NCBI GenBank assembly: GCA_964520585.1
Contig: CAZFOO010000005.1
Coordinates: 1-64,000 of the forward strand
Direction of reading: 5' to 3'
Length of the DNA stretch: 64,000 nt
DNA from: PXAP01 sp964520585
Lineage (GTDB): Bacteria > Bacteroidota > Bacteroidia > Bacteroidales > PUMT01
Part shown: positions 1-8,380 of the stretch, one piece after another
How the letters are laid out: every line of letters starts with the position of its first letter
How positions within the stretch are numbered: position 1 is the stretch's first letter
Made by a program: the position numbers and the translations under genes
Notes under the pieces: generated by a model
Seen by the model: only the letters and a program-made list of their open reading frames with translations
What the model was told of the DNA's origin: nothing
The model's database searches: none

Positions 1-2
1 TG

Positions 3-671
3 GCATCATACCGTGAAGGATATGTTAACCTGATTGGTGACGGCAACTGGAAAAACAAAGTGGAAACAGGGGGCAAGGGTGAAGCCTGGGGCGCAGAGTT
101 TTCCCTACGTAAAAATCATGGTAAATGGAATGGTTTTTTAAGCTACACATGGTCGAGGGCTACCAGGCAATTTGAAAACATCAACAACGGGGCAGAATTT
201 CTTTACGATTATGACAGGCCTCACAGCATGGTGATCAGCCTTAACCGTAGGCTCAGTGACAGGTTGTCGCTGAATGCCGCCTGGGTGTTCGAGAACGGGA
301 TACCGTTTACCCCTGTTGTAGGCCGCATGTTTACCCCCAGCACAGACTACTACTACACAGGAGATGACCTTCGTTTTTATGAAGCCTTTATATACGGGGA
401 AAGGAACAGCGAGCGCATGAGGAATTATCACAGACTGGATATTGCCCTTCATTACAATTATTATACAAGACGCAATCGTCGCAGGGCACAATGGAGTTTT
501 TCTGTGTACAACCTTTACAACAGGAAAAATCCTAATTTCTATTACTTTACGCACGATTCGAAACACCGGGGGCTAACTCAATCATGGCATAACCGTGAGC
601 CATTCAGCCTTTACCAGATAAGTTTCTTTCCGATTTTGCCAACTGTATCGTATAAGGTGTTTTTTGAATAA
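3..671 (+). CDS. TonB-dependent receptor, C-terminal part (5' end outside window)
   Basis: The reading frame is open from base 3, so the gene begins before the window; about 222 C-terminal residues are present. They have the pattern of the last strands of a Bacteroidetes outer-membrane TonB-dependent receptor barrel: alternating aromatic residues, an SYTWSRATRQFENIN stretch, YDRPHS, FENGIPFTP, and RMRNYHRLD followed by NLYNRKNP. Such receptors import large substrates (siderophores, glycans, peptides) across the outer membrane using TonB-ExbBD energy. The substrate cannot be told, because the plug domain is missing. The gene ends just before the repeat-rich island. Confidence 0.85.
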   Translation, partial: ASYREGYVNLIGDGNWKNKVETGGKGEAWGAEFSLRKNHGKWNGFLSYTWSRATRQFENINNGAEFLYDYDRPHSMVISLNRRLSDRLSLNAAWVFENGIPFTPVVGRMFTPSTDYYYTGDDLRFYEAFIYGERNSERMRNYHRLDIALHYNYYTRRNRRRAQWSFSVYNLYNRKNPNFYYFTHDSKHRGLTQSWHNREPFSLYQISFFPILPTVSYKVFFE

Positions 672-765
672 GGACTGTTGCTTACATCCATGAATTTAGG
701 CGTTTACACAAAGTTTCGAAAGCTTAAACTCATTTTGCTCTCATGGTTAACTTATATAATTGATA

Positions 766-961
766 CTATAAGCCGAGTGATTCAGGGTCCAGTTTATTGC
801 CCCTGAAACTAACCAATTCAATATATTCACCGGTAAATCTATAGTATAAAGTGGTTTGGGGAATGGTGACGGTCTTTCACTTGTCTGAGTATGGAAACGT
901 AATTCAGAATAGATCCATATTCTTTGAATGAGCGGCTTGAATAACGAACTGGATAGGACAT
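766..961 (-). pseudogene. ParE/RelE-like toxin remnant (internal deletion plus frameshift)
   Basis: An ATG at 961 directly follows the stop of the antitoxin (962-964) and opens a frame reading MSYPVRYSSRSFKEYGSILN, a usual ParE/RelE-type N-terminus. That frame stops at 41 codons. A second frame (876 down to the stop at 766) carries TTLYYRFTGEYIELVSF and then LDPESLGL. This matches the C-terminal core of the same family, in which xLYYRxxxxxIELVSFxDxRxxP is usual. The intact toxin would be about 95-100 residues, so roughly 100 nucleotides have been lost and the frame shifted. The toxin is therefore very probably dead. Both halves are seen in the sequence; the family assignment is from pattern recognition. 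Confidence 0.6.
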
Positions 962-1195
962 TTATAAAAAGTCAAATCGGGTTTTAATATTGCTTCGTGC
1001 TTTCGAGCGGGACAAATGTTCTCCCTTGTCAAGTTGGGATATCCCTTCTTTAATTGCAGCTTTATCCTCTTTACTGATAGTATCCCACCAGTCGGATGCT
1101 TCCTTTTGTATATTTTCCACCTTATTTAGGATATCTTCTTCCTGAATAGTTGAAATCCAGTTAATCAGGTTTATCTTTCTGGTTTCTATGTTCAT
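962..1195 (-). CDS. Small antitoxin of a ParE/RelE-type toxin-antitoxin pair
   Basis: This 77-residue protein has the features of Bacteroidetes antitoxins that pair with RelE/ParE toxins: an N-terminal helix with LINWISTIQEEDIL, a central DWWDTISKEDKAAIKEGISQLD block, and a C-terminal basic HLSRSKARSNI segment. Antitoxins of this kind neutralise a co-encoded ribonuclease or gyrase poison and usually repress their own promoter. The toxin reading frame starts immediately at the stop codon but is broken, so this is an antitoxin without a working partner. It might still act against a related toxin elsewhere. The start is the only ATG in a suitable place. Confidence 0.7.
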   Translation of the reverse strand: MNIETRKINLINWISTIQEEDILNKVENIQKEASDWWDTISKEDKAAIKEGISQLDKGEHLSRSKARSNIKTRFDFL

Positions 1196-1262
1196 GGCTT
1201 TGGTTTTTACAAAAATAACGAAAAAAACTTAGTATTGTTTCATAGTAATAAAAGTGTATTCC

Positions 1263-1611
1263 CACACCCATTTTGCTCGCTTCGCTTCACAAAAAGAGTG
1301 TTTAACAATGCAGTATCCGGCATAGAGTAAAACTTTTTTCCGGACCATTAATATAACCTGATAAATTCTGTTTTCCCCTCCCCTTGCTCGTCGGCCTGAC
1401 CGTCAATTGGTCTGCGGCAATATTGTTGATGTCCACTTTCCTCGATCCTGTTAAAAGGATCAACTGCCACCTTGGCTTATGTTCCTGGATCCACCCCGCT
1501 GAAGGGAAGACAGAATTTATGCCAGAGCTATATTAACATAATGCAATCCATTATAGGACAAACAAAGGGAAATTACGGCCAGGTCTGAAAGGCATGGTTA
1601 ACATAGAATCA
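1263..1611. repeat. Island repeat, copy A
   Basis: First of five direct copies of an intergenic repeat. The left block starts CACACCCATTTTGCTCGCTT and runs to the CCCCTCCCCTTG stretch near 1385. Its first 40 bases form an imperfect inverted repeat (ACACTCTTTTTG against CAAAATGGGTGT, 10 of 12 matching). A variable middle follows. The right block carries CAGAATTTAT, GCTATATTAACATAATGCAA and ATTATAGGACAAACAAAGGG. All copies lie in the same orientation and separate small genes. Confidence 0.85.
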
Positions 1612-1824
1612 GTTATCGCGGCTGATAGTGAGCCTTGCGAATCTCACAGGCCTGCCTGGTGTGAATATTATCCCGGGATTACAGCTTCACAATCATCCCA
1701 ATCCTGGAATTACGGCTCGCCTTTGCGCTCCTCAAAATTTTTAATAGTTACAAATCAATCTCCAGTACTTTAAAATTGTATTTGGAATTCTTTGTCCTAT
1801 AATTAGCCATTATTTAAAATAGCC

Positions 1825-2262
1825 ACACATCAACCCCAATTGCTTATAAAAATTTTTGTATGCGCGATGCCGGTGCACCTGCCCGCACTGCGGTTATATT
1901 GCCAACGCTAAAAATGTTATACTTTATATAAGCTGACATAATATCTTTATAACTAATTATTTAAGTATTAACTATAATTTCAGTATTAAATCCTGCCTTC
2001 TCCCGCATAAGTATATGCAAATTTCGCCGGTAAACTGCTCAAGTTTGCTACACACATGCTCATCTCACCCTCATAAAACCAAAAAACCAAGGCTGACATC
2101 AAATTTGGGTAAAACTACGGCCCGGTTCTCCCCTTTGCATTTTAACTCGTTCCTCCCGGTGGTCGTCACTCAGACAAAAATGCACCGACCCCTCCCCTTT
2201 CGAACCTTCACCTAGCTTTAGGGCCGGATTTCCTGAAGGCCTTTTATTTTTTGGTTTTGCAA
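1825..2262. repeat. Second block of the island repeat, copy 1
   Basis: This 440-bp segment is repeated at 6319-6781. Shared landmarks are ACATCAACCCCAATTGCTT, the GCGGTTATATTGCC stretch, CCCGCATAAGTATATGCAAA, and a long tail ending in GGATTTCCTGAAGGCCTTTT. It follows copy A as its counterpart follows copy C, so copies A and C are two near-full versions of one composite repeat of about 1 kb. A 66-codon frame inside it (2015-2215) is shared with a differently sized frame in the second copy and is not taken as a gene. Confidence 0.8.
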
Positions 2263-2944
2263 CCTTTGCATTATAACGTTATGCTTTACGAGATATTTGA
2301 ATGCACAGAGGTTATCAGGCTTATTTATTTGCTCTCATAATAAAAAAATGGTTTGAATTCAATAGTTCTTTCATTCTGTTTTTAATTCATGCCATTATTC
2401 ACAACATTTTTGCGACCTGTTATATCCTTTGGGTCGATGGGAAAATAAAAACTCCTGCAGCACCTCAAATATTTTCAATTTTTTTTCACTTCTTGTATTA
2501 CTCAGTTTATCAAATTGATGCCGACACATTTATTGGTAATATCAGAAAACTATTTTAAAATCATTGTCACGTTTTTTGAATTTATGTACCTCTTAGTAGA
2601 GGAATGTATTTTAAAAACATTTTATCAGATGTATTTCTTTTTAAAGGTTTTTTTATTCAACCAGGAGTTCTAAACACAAATAATCCGGGAAAAGGAAGAG
2701 GAAGCCACCATGTTTTCCGACACAAGCTTCCCCTTCCGGCTCCCTTTCTAAAAAGAAAGGAGGTGAGATGGCAAAAATATCAAAATAATTTAAAGCAGGT
2801 ATGCCCTGCTTACCATAGAGGATTTGCGCCAAAAATATTAAATCCTGCTTTCGGTGCCGGATGCAACAAAATATCCTCAATTGGATAAAACCACAATTTG
2901 ATTGAACCAAAAACTGGAAATAATCCTAATTTAAACCAATCATC
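2263..2944. other. Gap without a supported gene
   Basis: AT-rich DNA between the composite repeat and the protease remnant. Short open frames exist on both strands (2301-2558, 2604-2888, 2653-2910), but none resembles a known family and two overlap each other antisense. A palindrome ATAACGTTAT lies at about 2275-2284. Nothing else was recognised. Confidence 0.5.
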
Positions 2945-4127
2945 ATGAAAAAAACACTACTGCTACTTTTTGTTTTATTCTATGTTAATGGGTTTTCACA
3001 GGAAACCTTCATTTATACAACTGAAGGAAAAACCTATTTAACATACGAGTTGTCTAAAATACTACTGCATGTTAGCGATACAAGTCCGGAGATGATTGAA
3101 AGTCTTCATGCCAATAGAGTACTTAATGAAATTGCGCTTCATTATGATTTTCATGAATTCGAAGAAATACGATGGATGGTTATCAATATCAAACCCGGGA
3201 AAATCGCTTCTGTCGGTAACCTTAAAAGCCTGTTAGGTGAACTGAACAGGGATTCGTTGAAAATGAACGCATTTCCTTTTATGAGAACCAAAGACGGTGC
3301 TTTACTTGGGATTGCTAATAGGTTCAACCTCAAACTACAAGAAAAAGATAATTTAAAAAATCATGATAAGCTTTTTTCCTCTTTGGGGATCGTTATTACA
3401 GATAGTGTTAAATTGATTAACAAAGCATATCATGGAAAAATCCCACATGGAGAACCGATAAGTGTAATAAACAAACTCTATGAATCAGGTTTGTTCGAAT
3501 ACATTGAATTGGACTATCTCATTAAAGCTGAAAGGAATCAACTTCCCGCTCCCAATGATCCTTATTATAACAACCAATGGGCAATTCCACAAATGCAGGT
3601 GAATAATGCCTGGAATCTTACAAGAGGAGAGAATATAAAAATCACCGTATTAGACAATGGCGTTGATATTACCCATCCGGATCTGATTGGTAATTTGCAC
3701 AATAATGGTTTTGAATTACCAGTACCAAAACATGATTTCCATATATACCAATGCATCACCTGGGGGGAATGTGCAGGTAAGAGGCCAGACCTGTTGTACA
3801 GCCTGCGGATCAAACGTTACATTATTATCGGATTATTTTGGCCAGTATTGGAATTGTGGTTACGGATACATGACAGTATATCCAAACCCAGCCGGAAATT
3901 ATTTTGACATTGATATTGACAAGGAAAAAGCTGGCATTGATGATTTAAGCCGTAATATTGAATACATGCTGACAATAACAGATAATATGGGTATGGTTAA
4001 GTACACTGATAGAGTTTATGAATTCCCCCATAGGGTAAATACCAGGAATTTATCAAATGGCGTTTATATTATCAGGGTTGTATATGAAGGAAATTCCTAC
4101 TCAGCAAGACTGGTAATTGACAACTAA
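2945..4127 (+). pseudogene. Subtilisin-like (S8) peptidase with type IX sorting domain, core deleted
   Basis: The first frame (2945-3907) has a signal peptide, a roughly 190-residue propeptide-like region, and then YYNNQWAIPQMQVNNAWNLT and ITVLDNGVDITHPDL, the segment around the catalytic Asp of S8 serine proteases. Right after this, near 3740, the frame turns to nonsense. Coding resumes one frame over with a Cys-rich segment and a C-terminal sorting domain (TVYPNPAGNYFDI ... LSNGVYIIRVV), stopping at 4127. The parts holding the catalytic His and Ser, normally 200 or more residues, are missing. A large deletion with a frameshift is the simplest reading, so no active protease is expected. Confidence 0.8.
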
Positions 4128-4138
4128 GTTATGATTAT

Positions 4139-4187
4139 AAGGGAGATTGAGACATCTAATTGCATAATTGATTTCAATCTCCCTTTT
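4139..4187 (+). terminator. Terminator after the protease remnant
   Basis: A perfect 12-bp stem, AAGGGAGATTGA (4139-4150) against TCAATCTCCCTT (4174-4185), ends in a short T run. It sits 12 bases after the pseudogene stop. Because it covers the first ATG of the next frame, the start of the next gene is better placed at 4227. Confidence 0.7.
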
Positions 4188-4226
4188 GATATCAAACCAA
4201 AAACTAATCAATCTAAAAAAATAGCT

Positions 4227-4562
4227 ATGAAATCAATTTATGTAATTCTGTGGGCGGCATTGATTTTATTCAGTTGTAAAGAAAAATGTGGTTGTGAATC
4301 TGAGCCGTACAAAACTGTTAGTGAGGTTGAAGCAAATTTCCTTCATAATGTTGGCTTATACATTCATAATGAAGAGAACTTGTTTGCAATTTGTAATCTG
4401 AATATTATTTCTGATGAAATTTCATCAATAGCTGAAGGTGCAACATGGGAAGGAATAAATGTCATTGTTAGTGGAGATCTTCATAATAGATGCAAAGGTC
4501 AATCTTTATCTATAACTCCTCCATTCATAACTTTGACTAAAATTGAATTACCAGAAAAATGA
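4227..4562 (+). CDS. Small lipoprotein of unknown function
   Basis: A 111-residue protein begins at 4227 with MKSIYVILWAALILFSCKEK, a type II signal peptide with a lipobox-like LFSC, so the mature form is probably anchored to a membrane by its Cys. The mature part has more Cys residues (CGCE, AICN, NRCKG) and ends in short beta-like stretches. An upstream ATG at 4131 in the same frame lies inside a terminator and would bury the signal peptide, so it was not used. No family was recognised; it stands between the broken protease and repeat copy B. Confidence 0.6.
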   Translation: MKSIYVILWAALILFSCKEKCGCESEPYKTVSEVEANFLHNVGLYIHNEENLFAICNLNIISDEISSIAEGATWEGINVIVSGDLHNRCKGQSLSITPPFITLTKIELPEK

Positions 4563-4650
4563 ATGCCTCGCGAGGGCAACAAGGTATTCTTTCAGTTGTC
4601 GTATAGCACAACATCGTTTACACTTTCTAAGCGTTTAGAAATAGCATACA

Positions 4651-4733
4651 TCGTTTAAAATGTTACCACCAGATTGAACATTTTGATACCACCCTAAGAT
4701 GGTATCGGTTTTTACCGGTGGTCAGATTAGAGC
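4651..4733. mobile_element. Possible insertion sequence end remnant
   Basis: Two related units, AAATGTTACCACC and ACATTTTGATACCACC, lie in tandem, followed by an inverted GGTATCGGTTTTTACCGGTGG. Repeated terminal units ending in TACCAC are typical of IS21-like elements in Bacteroidetes. No transposase gene is next to it, so this would be a leftover end. Confidence 0.35.
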
Positions 4734-4786
4734 CATGTTAAAAAGAACCAATAAACTTAAATTTTGCATGATCTGGTCATACATGC

Positions 4787-5170
4787 CACACCCATTTTGC
4801 TCAGCTTCGCTTCACAAAAAGAGTGTTCGGAAATGCAGTATCCGGCAAAGGAGAAAAACTTTTTTCCCGCCCATAAATATAACCTGATAAATTCTGTTTT
4901 TCCCCTCCCCTTGCTTGCCGCCCGGACTGTCAAAGTATTCAACAACCGGCTTATACGTCGAGAAAGGATCTGGAACTACAGGCATGATGCCTCCTTTTGC
5001 CGAGCCTGTCAAAGGTATACTGGTCTGTTATCAGTAAAGGGACTTTGGGACGAAAGCGGTTTATGCCACCCAGCCCATCCCCGCCGAGGGGAACACAGAA
5101 TTTTTACCAAAGCTATATTAACATAATGATATCCATTATAGGACAAACAAAGGGAAATTTCGGCCAGGCC
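4787..5170. repeat. Island repeat, copy B
   Basis: Same left block as copy A (CACACCCATTTTGCTCAGCT, then the CCCCTCCCCTTGC stretch), a longer middle, and the right block ACCAAAGCTATATTAACATA with ATTATAGGACAAACAAAGGG. Its right end abuts the stop of the DUF5615 gene at 5174. Overlapping frames on both strands here (4699-5266) are repeat artefacts. Confidence 0.85.
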
Positions 5171-5173
5171 ATT

Positions 5174-5539
5174 CTAATGACTAAATGGATATCTTCTCTG
5201 TCTGATATTTTTCTCAGTTATTACAGTCAACCTGGAATCGTACTTAATCTCCTTGGTTTCAAATAATTCCAGTAAATACTTGCCTGGTTCATCTGGCTGA
5301 AAATTATCCCATCTCAAATAAATCACACCTGACCTGGGTCTGTAACCTTTTTTGAAGATCAGTTCGCCATAGTCCCTATCAAACGTAATAATTGTTCTTT
5401 CTTCTTTAATGGCTATGTCAATCACTTCATAATCAAGGATACCCTTAAAGTCCAAACCGACATAGATAATATCATATCCTGCCTTCTCCAATATTTTTAC
5501 ACTGATTAACGGAAAGTTTTCGTTTGCAAGAAGTCTCAT
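5174..5539 (-). CDS. DUF5615 PIN-like protein (putative toxin of a DUF433 pair)
   Basis: This 121-residue protein matches the DUF5615 family of PIN-like proteins: N-terminal MRLLANENFPL with an early acidic site, then VGLDFKGILDYEVIDIAIKE and TIITFDRDYGELIF, which supply conserved acidic residues of a PIN-type fold. Members are thought to be the nuclease or toxin component next to a DUF433 partner. The ATG overlaps the upstream stop by one base (TAATG), so the two are translationally coupled. Its 3' end touches repeat copy B, consistent with a cassette-like unit. The family's biochemical activity is inferred, not shown here. Confidence 0.75.
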   Translation of the reverse strand: MRLLANENFPLISVKILEKAGYDIIYVGLDFKGILDYEVIDIAIKEERTIITFDRDYGELIFKKGYRPRSGVIYLRWDNFQPDEPGKYLLELFETKEIKYDSRLTVITEKNIRQRRYPFSH

Positions 5540-5778
5540 TAAACCGATTTAGCAGGTTTATTGTAAATCAGCCCATCTTTAATTATCTCCTGAATATATG
5601 CAAAGACTGCTTGTAGTTTATCCTTTGAAAGCCTCGGGTAATTTTCAAGTATTTGTTCTTCTGTCCAGCCAGATGCCAGTATATCAATTATATGCTCAAC
5701 AGATATTCGGGTCCCTTTAATTACAGGCTTTCCAAGTAATATGTTCTCATTGGTTTCTATATGTTCTCTCCAATCCAT
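5539..5778 (-). CDS. DUF433 domain protein (putative antitoxin)
   Basis: A 79-residue DUF433 protein. The family signature is clear: a short N-terminus, GKPVIKGTRISVEHIIDIL, then SGWTEEQILENYPRLSKDKLQAVFAYI, a small winged-helix-like DNA-binding fold. DUF433 proteins usually lie just upstream of DUF5615 or other PIN-like genes and are taken to be VapB-type antitoxins and autorepressors. Here it overlaps the DUF5615 start by one base. A second DUF433 gene without a partner lies at 8930-9127. Confidence 0.8.
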   Translation of the reverse strand: MDWREHIETNENILLGKPVIKGTRISVEHIIDILASGWTEEQILENYPRLSKDKLQAVFAYIQEIIKDGLIYNKPAKSV

Positions 5779-5838
5779 ATTTCAAAATTATAAATTTTTA
5801 ATTACAACTCATTACAACTGGTGAATAATAGCTTTTAC

Positions 5839-6121
5839 CACACCCATTTTGCTCGCTTCGCTTCACAAAAAGAGTGTTCGACAAAGCAGTATCCTGCAAA
5901 GGCAAAGGAGTAAAACTTTTTTTCCGTCCTTTAATATAACCTGAAAAATTCTTCTTTTACCTTCCTCTTGCCCTCAAGCTGGGCCTGCTGGCTGCGATAC
6001 GTTAAGTAATTATGGCCACAACAGAATTTATACCAAAGCTATATTAACATAATGCAATCCATTATAGGACAAAAAAAGGGAAATTACGACCAAGCCTGAA
6101 AGGCGTGGTTAACATAAAATC
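5839..6121. repeat. Island repeat, copy C
   Basis: Left block CACACCCATTTTGCTCGCTT, a shortened middle, and the right block ACCAAAGCTATATTAACATA, AATGCAATCCATTATAGGAC and GCCTGAAAGGCGTGGTTAAC. It leads into the cloverleaf-like inverted repeat at 6109-6218 and then into the second repeat block, as copy A does. Confidence 0.85.
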
Positions 6122-6218
6122 AGGCACATTTCTTTTGGATGCAGGAGTTGCGAAGCAACAGGCAGACAAAAGTTCAGCTTTAGCTGAATGTGCCTGAACG
6201 GTGCAGATTTTATGTTAA
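6109..6218. repeat. Nested cloverleaf-like inverted repeat
   Basis: A perfect 13-bp outer stem pairs TTAACATAAAATC (6109-6121) with GATTTTATGTTAA (6206-6218). Inside, CAGGCACATT (6121-6130) pairs with AATGTGCCTG (6187-6196). Two inner hairpins follow: GTTGC-GAA-GCAAC (6147-6159) and TTCAGCT-TT-AGCTGAA (6173-6188). Some stems overlap by one or two bases, so not all can form together. The unit may be a MITE-like insertion or a recombination or RNA structure; it has no full equivalent in copy A. Confidence 0.75.
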
Positions 6219-6318
6219 AGTAATTTCCCGGCATTGTATGTAAAATATTTTGTTTGTCAGCTATAATGATATTATGTCTGCGCTCCACTGCGTTTCGCTT
6301 GCCCTCGCCATTTTTTAC

Positions 6319-6781
6319 CACACATCAACCCCAATTGCTTTTAAAAAATTTTTCATTCAGAATATGTGAAAAATTTTTGTATACGCAATGCCACTACACC
6401 TGCCTGCACTGCGGTTATATTGCCCGCGCTCAAAAAAGTTTTACTTTATATTAACTGACTTAATATCTTTATAATTAATTTTTTAAGTATTAACTATCAT
6501 TTCTAATATCTAATAAATCTACTCCCGCATAAGTATATGCAAATTTCGCCGGTTGCCGGCTCAATTTTGCTATACACATGCTCATCTCACGCTCATAAAA
6601 CCAAAAAACAAGGCTGGCATCAAATCCGGGTAAAACTACGGCTCATTTCTCCCCTTTGCATTTTAACTCGTTCCTTCCGGTGGTCGTCACTCAGACAAAA
6701 ATGCACCGGCCCCTCTCCTCTCGAATCCTCCCCTTGTTTTAGCGCCGGATTTCCTGAAGGCCTTTTATTTTTGGTTTTTAC
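6319..6781. repeat. Second block of the island repeat, copy 2
   Basis: Counterpart of 1825-2262, with small insertions and substitutions spread evenly and no sign of codon conservation. Near its end, a segment starting AAAACCAAAAAACAAGGC (6598) can pair with GCCTTTTATTTTTGGTTTTT (6760-6779), closing a fold of about 180 bp. The 121-codon frame at 6537-6902 arises from this repeat and was rejected. Confidence 0.8.
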
Positions 6782-6922
6782 GATAAAATTCAATTGGTAT
6801 ATTATGAAGCGAGTGAGATCAAGCGATTCACATTCCTTTCCTAACCAAGTGACTATTCTGTCAGTGTATTTATGTAGATTATTTGAAGGTTGTGAAGAAT
6901 AAAGTCAAACCTAAAAAACTGC

Positions 6923-7231
6923 TTATAATTCTACTTTTAATTTCAATTGTTTACCGAATCCTTCCCGAATTATTCGCATTAAGGTTGATAATCTGATATC
7001 GGAGGCATTATTCTCAATCCGGGAAATGTATGTCTTTGTTGTACCGCATTTCCTGGCTAATTGCTCTTGGGTCAATCCATTTTCTTTCCTAAGCTCCTGG
7101 ATCATTACACCAAGCTTAAATGCTTCGAATCCTTCTTCAAAATCCTCCCTTTCCGGAGTACCTCTTTTTCCGTATTGTTGGTCAAGATGATCCTCAAACG
7201 ATGTCAAATTATTATTTGATTTCTTTCTCAT
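6923..7231 (-). CDS. higA: HigA-like XRE family antitoxin
   Basis: The 103-residue protein starts at the ATG at 7231 (MRKKSNNNLTSFEDHLDQQY) and has an XRE helix-turn-helix: LGVMIQELRKENGLTQEQLA followed by KTYISRIENNASDIRLSTLM. It is the antitoxin and probable autorepressor of the HigB-type toxin encoded just upstream, with a 20-bp overlap of the toxin's 3' end. Toxin-first order is usual for HigBA. A longer frame from 7309 would lie almost wholly inside the toxin gene, so the shorter start was used. The module sits between the composite repeat and repeat copy D. Confidence 0.8.
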   Translation of the reverse strand: MRKKSNNNLTSFEDHLDQQYGKRGTPEREDFEEGFEAFKLGVMIQELRKENGLTQEQLARKCGTTKTYISRIENNASDIRLSTLMRIIREGFGKQLKLKVEL

Positions 7232-7565
7232 AAAAGTATTGTTCTTTAAGTTTCTCTGCTTTTTCAATCTCTCTTTTAGGTGTTTTCCGTGTTTTCTTCT
7301 GGAAACCATTTATTAGTATTATCAATTTCCCCTTATCAAAAAAACTGAAAACCCTGTAAATATTACTTCCAATTTCAACACGAATCTCATATAAACCATC
7401 TGAATTCTCTATATGTTTAAAAAACTTAACAGGAACTCTTTCAACAGTTGCTATCAATTTCAATGTCCAGTTGAATTTCTTTTTTACTTCATTATCAAGA
7501 GAATTGAAAAAATCCAGGTAATAATGTTTGTAATAGAAAATATTCCTGATATTTTTCTCATTCAT
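7212..7565 (-). CDS. higB: HigB-like toxin (RelE superfamily, Gp49-like)
   Basis: A 117-residue RelE-superfamily protein of the phage-derived Gp49-like/HigB type. Signs: LDFFNSLDNEVKKKFNWTLK in the first helices, FFKHIENSDGLYEIRVEIGS with the usual LYEIR motif, and YRVFSFFDKGKLIILINGFQKK, the conserved beta hairpin and GFxKK end. Proteins of this family are ribosome-dependent mRNA endonucleases. Length and motifs look complete, so this is probably the only fully intact classical toxin-antitoxin pair of the island. It is immediately followed by its XRE antitoxin. Confidence 0.82.
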   Translation of the reverse strand: MNEKNIRNIFYYKHYYLDFFNSLDNEVKKKFNWTLKLIATVERVPVKFFKHIENSDGLYEIRVEIGSNIYRVFSFFDKGKLIILINGFQKKTRKTPKREIEKAEKLKEQYFYEKEIK

Positions 7566-7629
7566 AATGCAAAGTTAGCTAATTAGGTAACTTATTCCAA
7601 GAGAAATACGTTTAATTTTGATTTTTATG

Positions 7630-7877
7630 CACCCATTTTGCTTGCTTTGCTTCACAAAAAGAGTGTTCAGCAATGCAGGATCCGGTAAAAGGGGTAAAAC
7701 TTTTTCCCGCCCAGTAATATAACCTGATAAATTCTGCTCTTCCCCTCTCCTCACCTGCAAACCAGCACGACAAAGTATTGGAGTCAATCGGATTAGATCT
7801 CCTCCTGTAGAGCCTGTAAAGGGGTCTGATAGCCAACTCGGCTGAGAGGAATGCAGAATTTTATACCAAAGCTATAT
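7630..7877. repeat. Island repeat, copy D
   Basis: Left block CACCCATTTTGCTTGCTTTG, a middle related to copy B, and a right block cut short at ACCAAAGCTATATTA. The next base begins the ATG of the following frame. The repeat edge and the gene start therefore coincide, as expected for a recombination junction. Confidence 0.8.
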
Positions 7878-7878
7878 T

Positions 7879-8358
7879 ATGGTTATATTAAATGGAGACT
7901 TTATTGATTTGTCACACTTCGAAATAGTTTTTGATGGGACCTTTTTCTTCATTAATTCAAGACCCAATGATAAGATATCTTATATTAATAACCATTTGTA
8001 TTTGCAATCGGAATTATACGAAGGTTATTTATATGAACTACAAGATATTGGGAAACATACAGAATTAATTGTACTTTTATTGTATATTACTGAAATTACA
8101 CTGAATCCAAATTTAAGGCAAGATTTTAATTCACGTTTGGCAACCAAATCTGCAGGTTGTTCTTTTTGGGATACTTATCATGTCATTGCTTTTGGATTTA
8201 GTGAAAGTGAAGCAGAATATAATTTAGCTTCCGAAATTGATAAATATGAAGCTCCTGGTGGGGCAATGGAGTTTTGTCGCAAAATTGGGACAATGAATTC
8301 ATCATGTGGAATCGGTGAACATTTGTGTGTTGCCTCACAAACTTATTGTTGTGATTAA
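7879..8358 (+). CDS. Unknown protein with Cys-rich C-terminus
   Basis: A 159-residue frame with no recognised family and no signal peptide. The first half is rich in aromatic and acidic residues. The second half holds AGCSFWDTYHVIAFGFSESE and a Cys cluster near the end (FCRK, SSCGIG, LCVASQTYCCD), suggesting metal binding or disulfides. The start codon sits exactly at the truncated edge of repeat copy D, so the original N-terminus may have been lost by recombination. It is followed after 22 bases by a small membrane protein, and a terminator follows both, so the two form one unit. A toxin-immunity relation is possible but unproven. Confidence 0.6.
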   Translation: MVILNGDFIDLSHFEIVFDGTFFFINSRPNDKISYINNHLYLQSELYEGYLYELQDIGKHTELIVLLLYITEITLNPNLRQDFNSRLATKSAGCSFWDTYHVIAFGFSESEAEYNLASEIDKYEAPGGAMEFCRKIGTMNSSCGIGEHLCVASQTYCCD

Positions 8359-8380
8359 ATATTAATTAAACTCTACGATA

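Noticed and set aside
2015..2215. 66-codon frame on the plus strand, with a related one at 6537-6902
   Set aside because: Both lie in the repeated block 1825-2262 / 6319-6781. The two frames differ in length and reading, the DNA is conserved without codon periodicity, and many intergenic repeats give such frames.
2604..2910. Overlapping frames on both strands before the protease remnant
   Set aside because: They overlap each other antisense and show no recognisable motif; no evidence separates real from chance frames.
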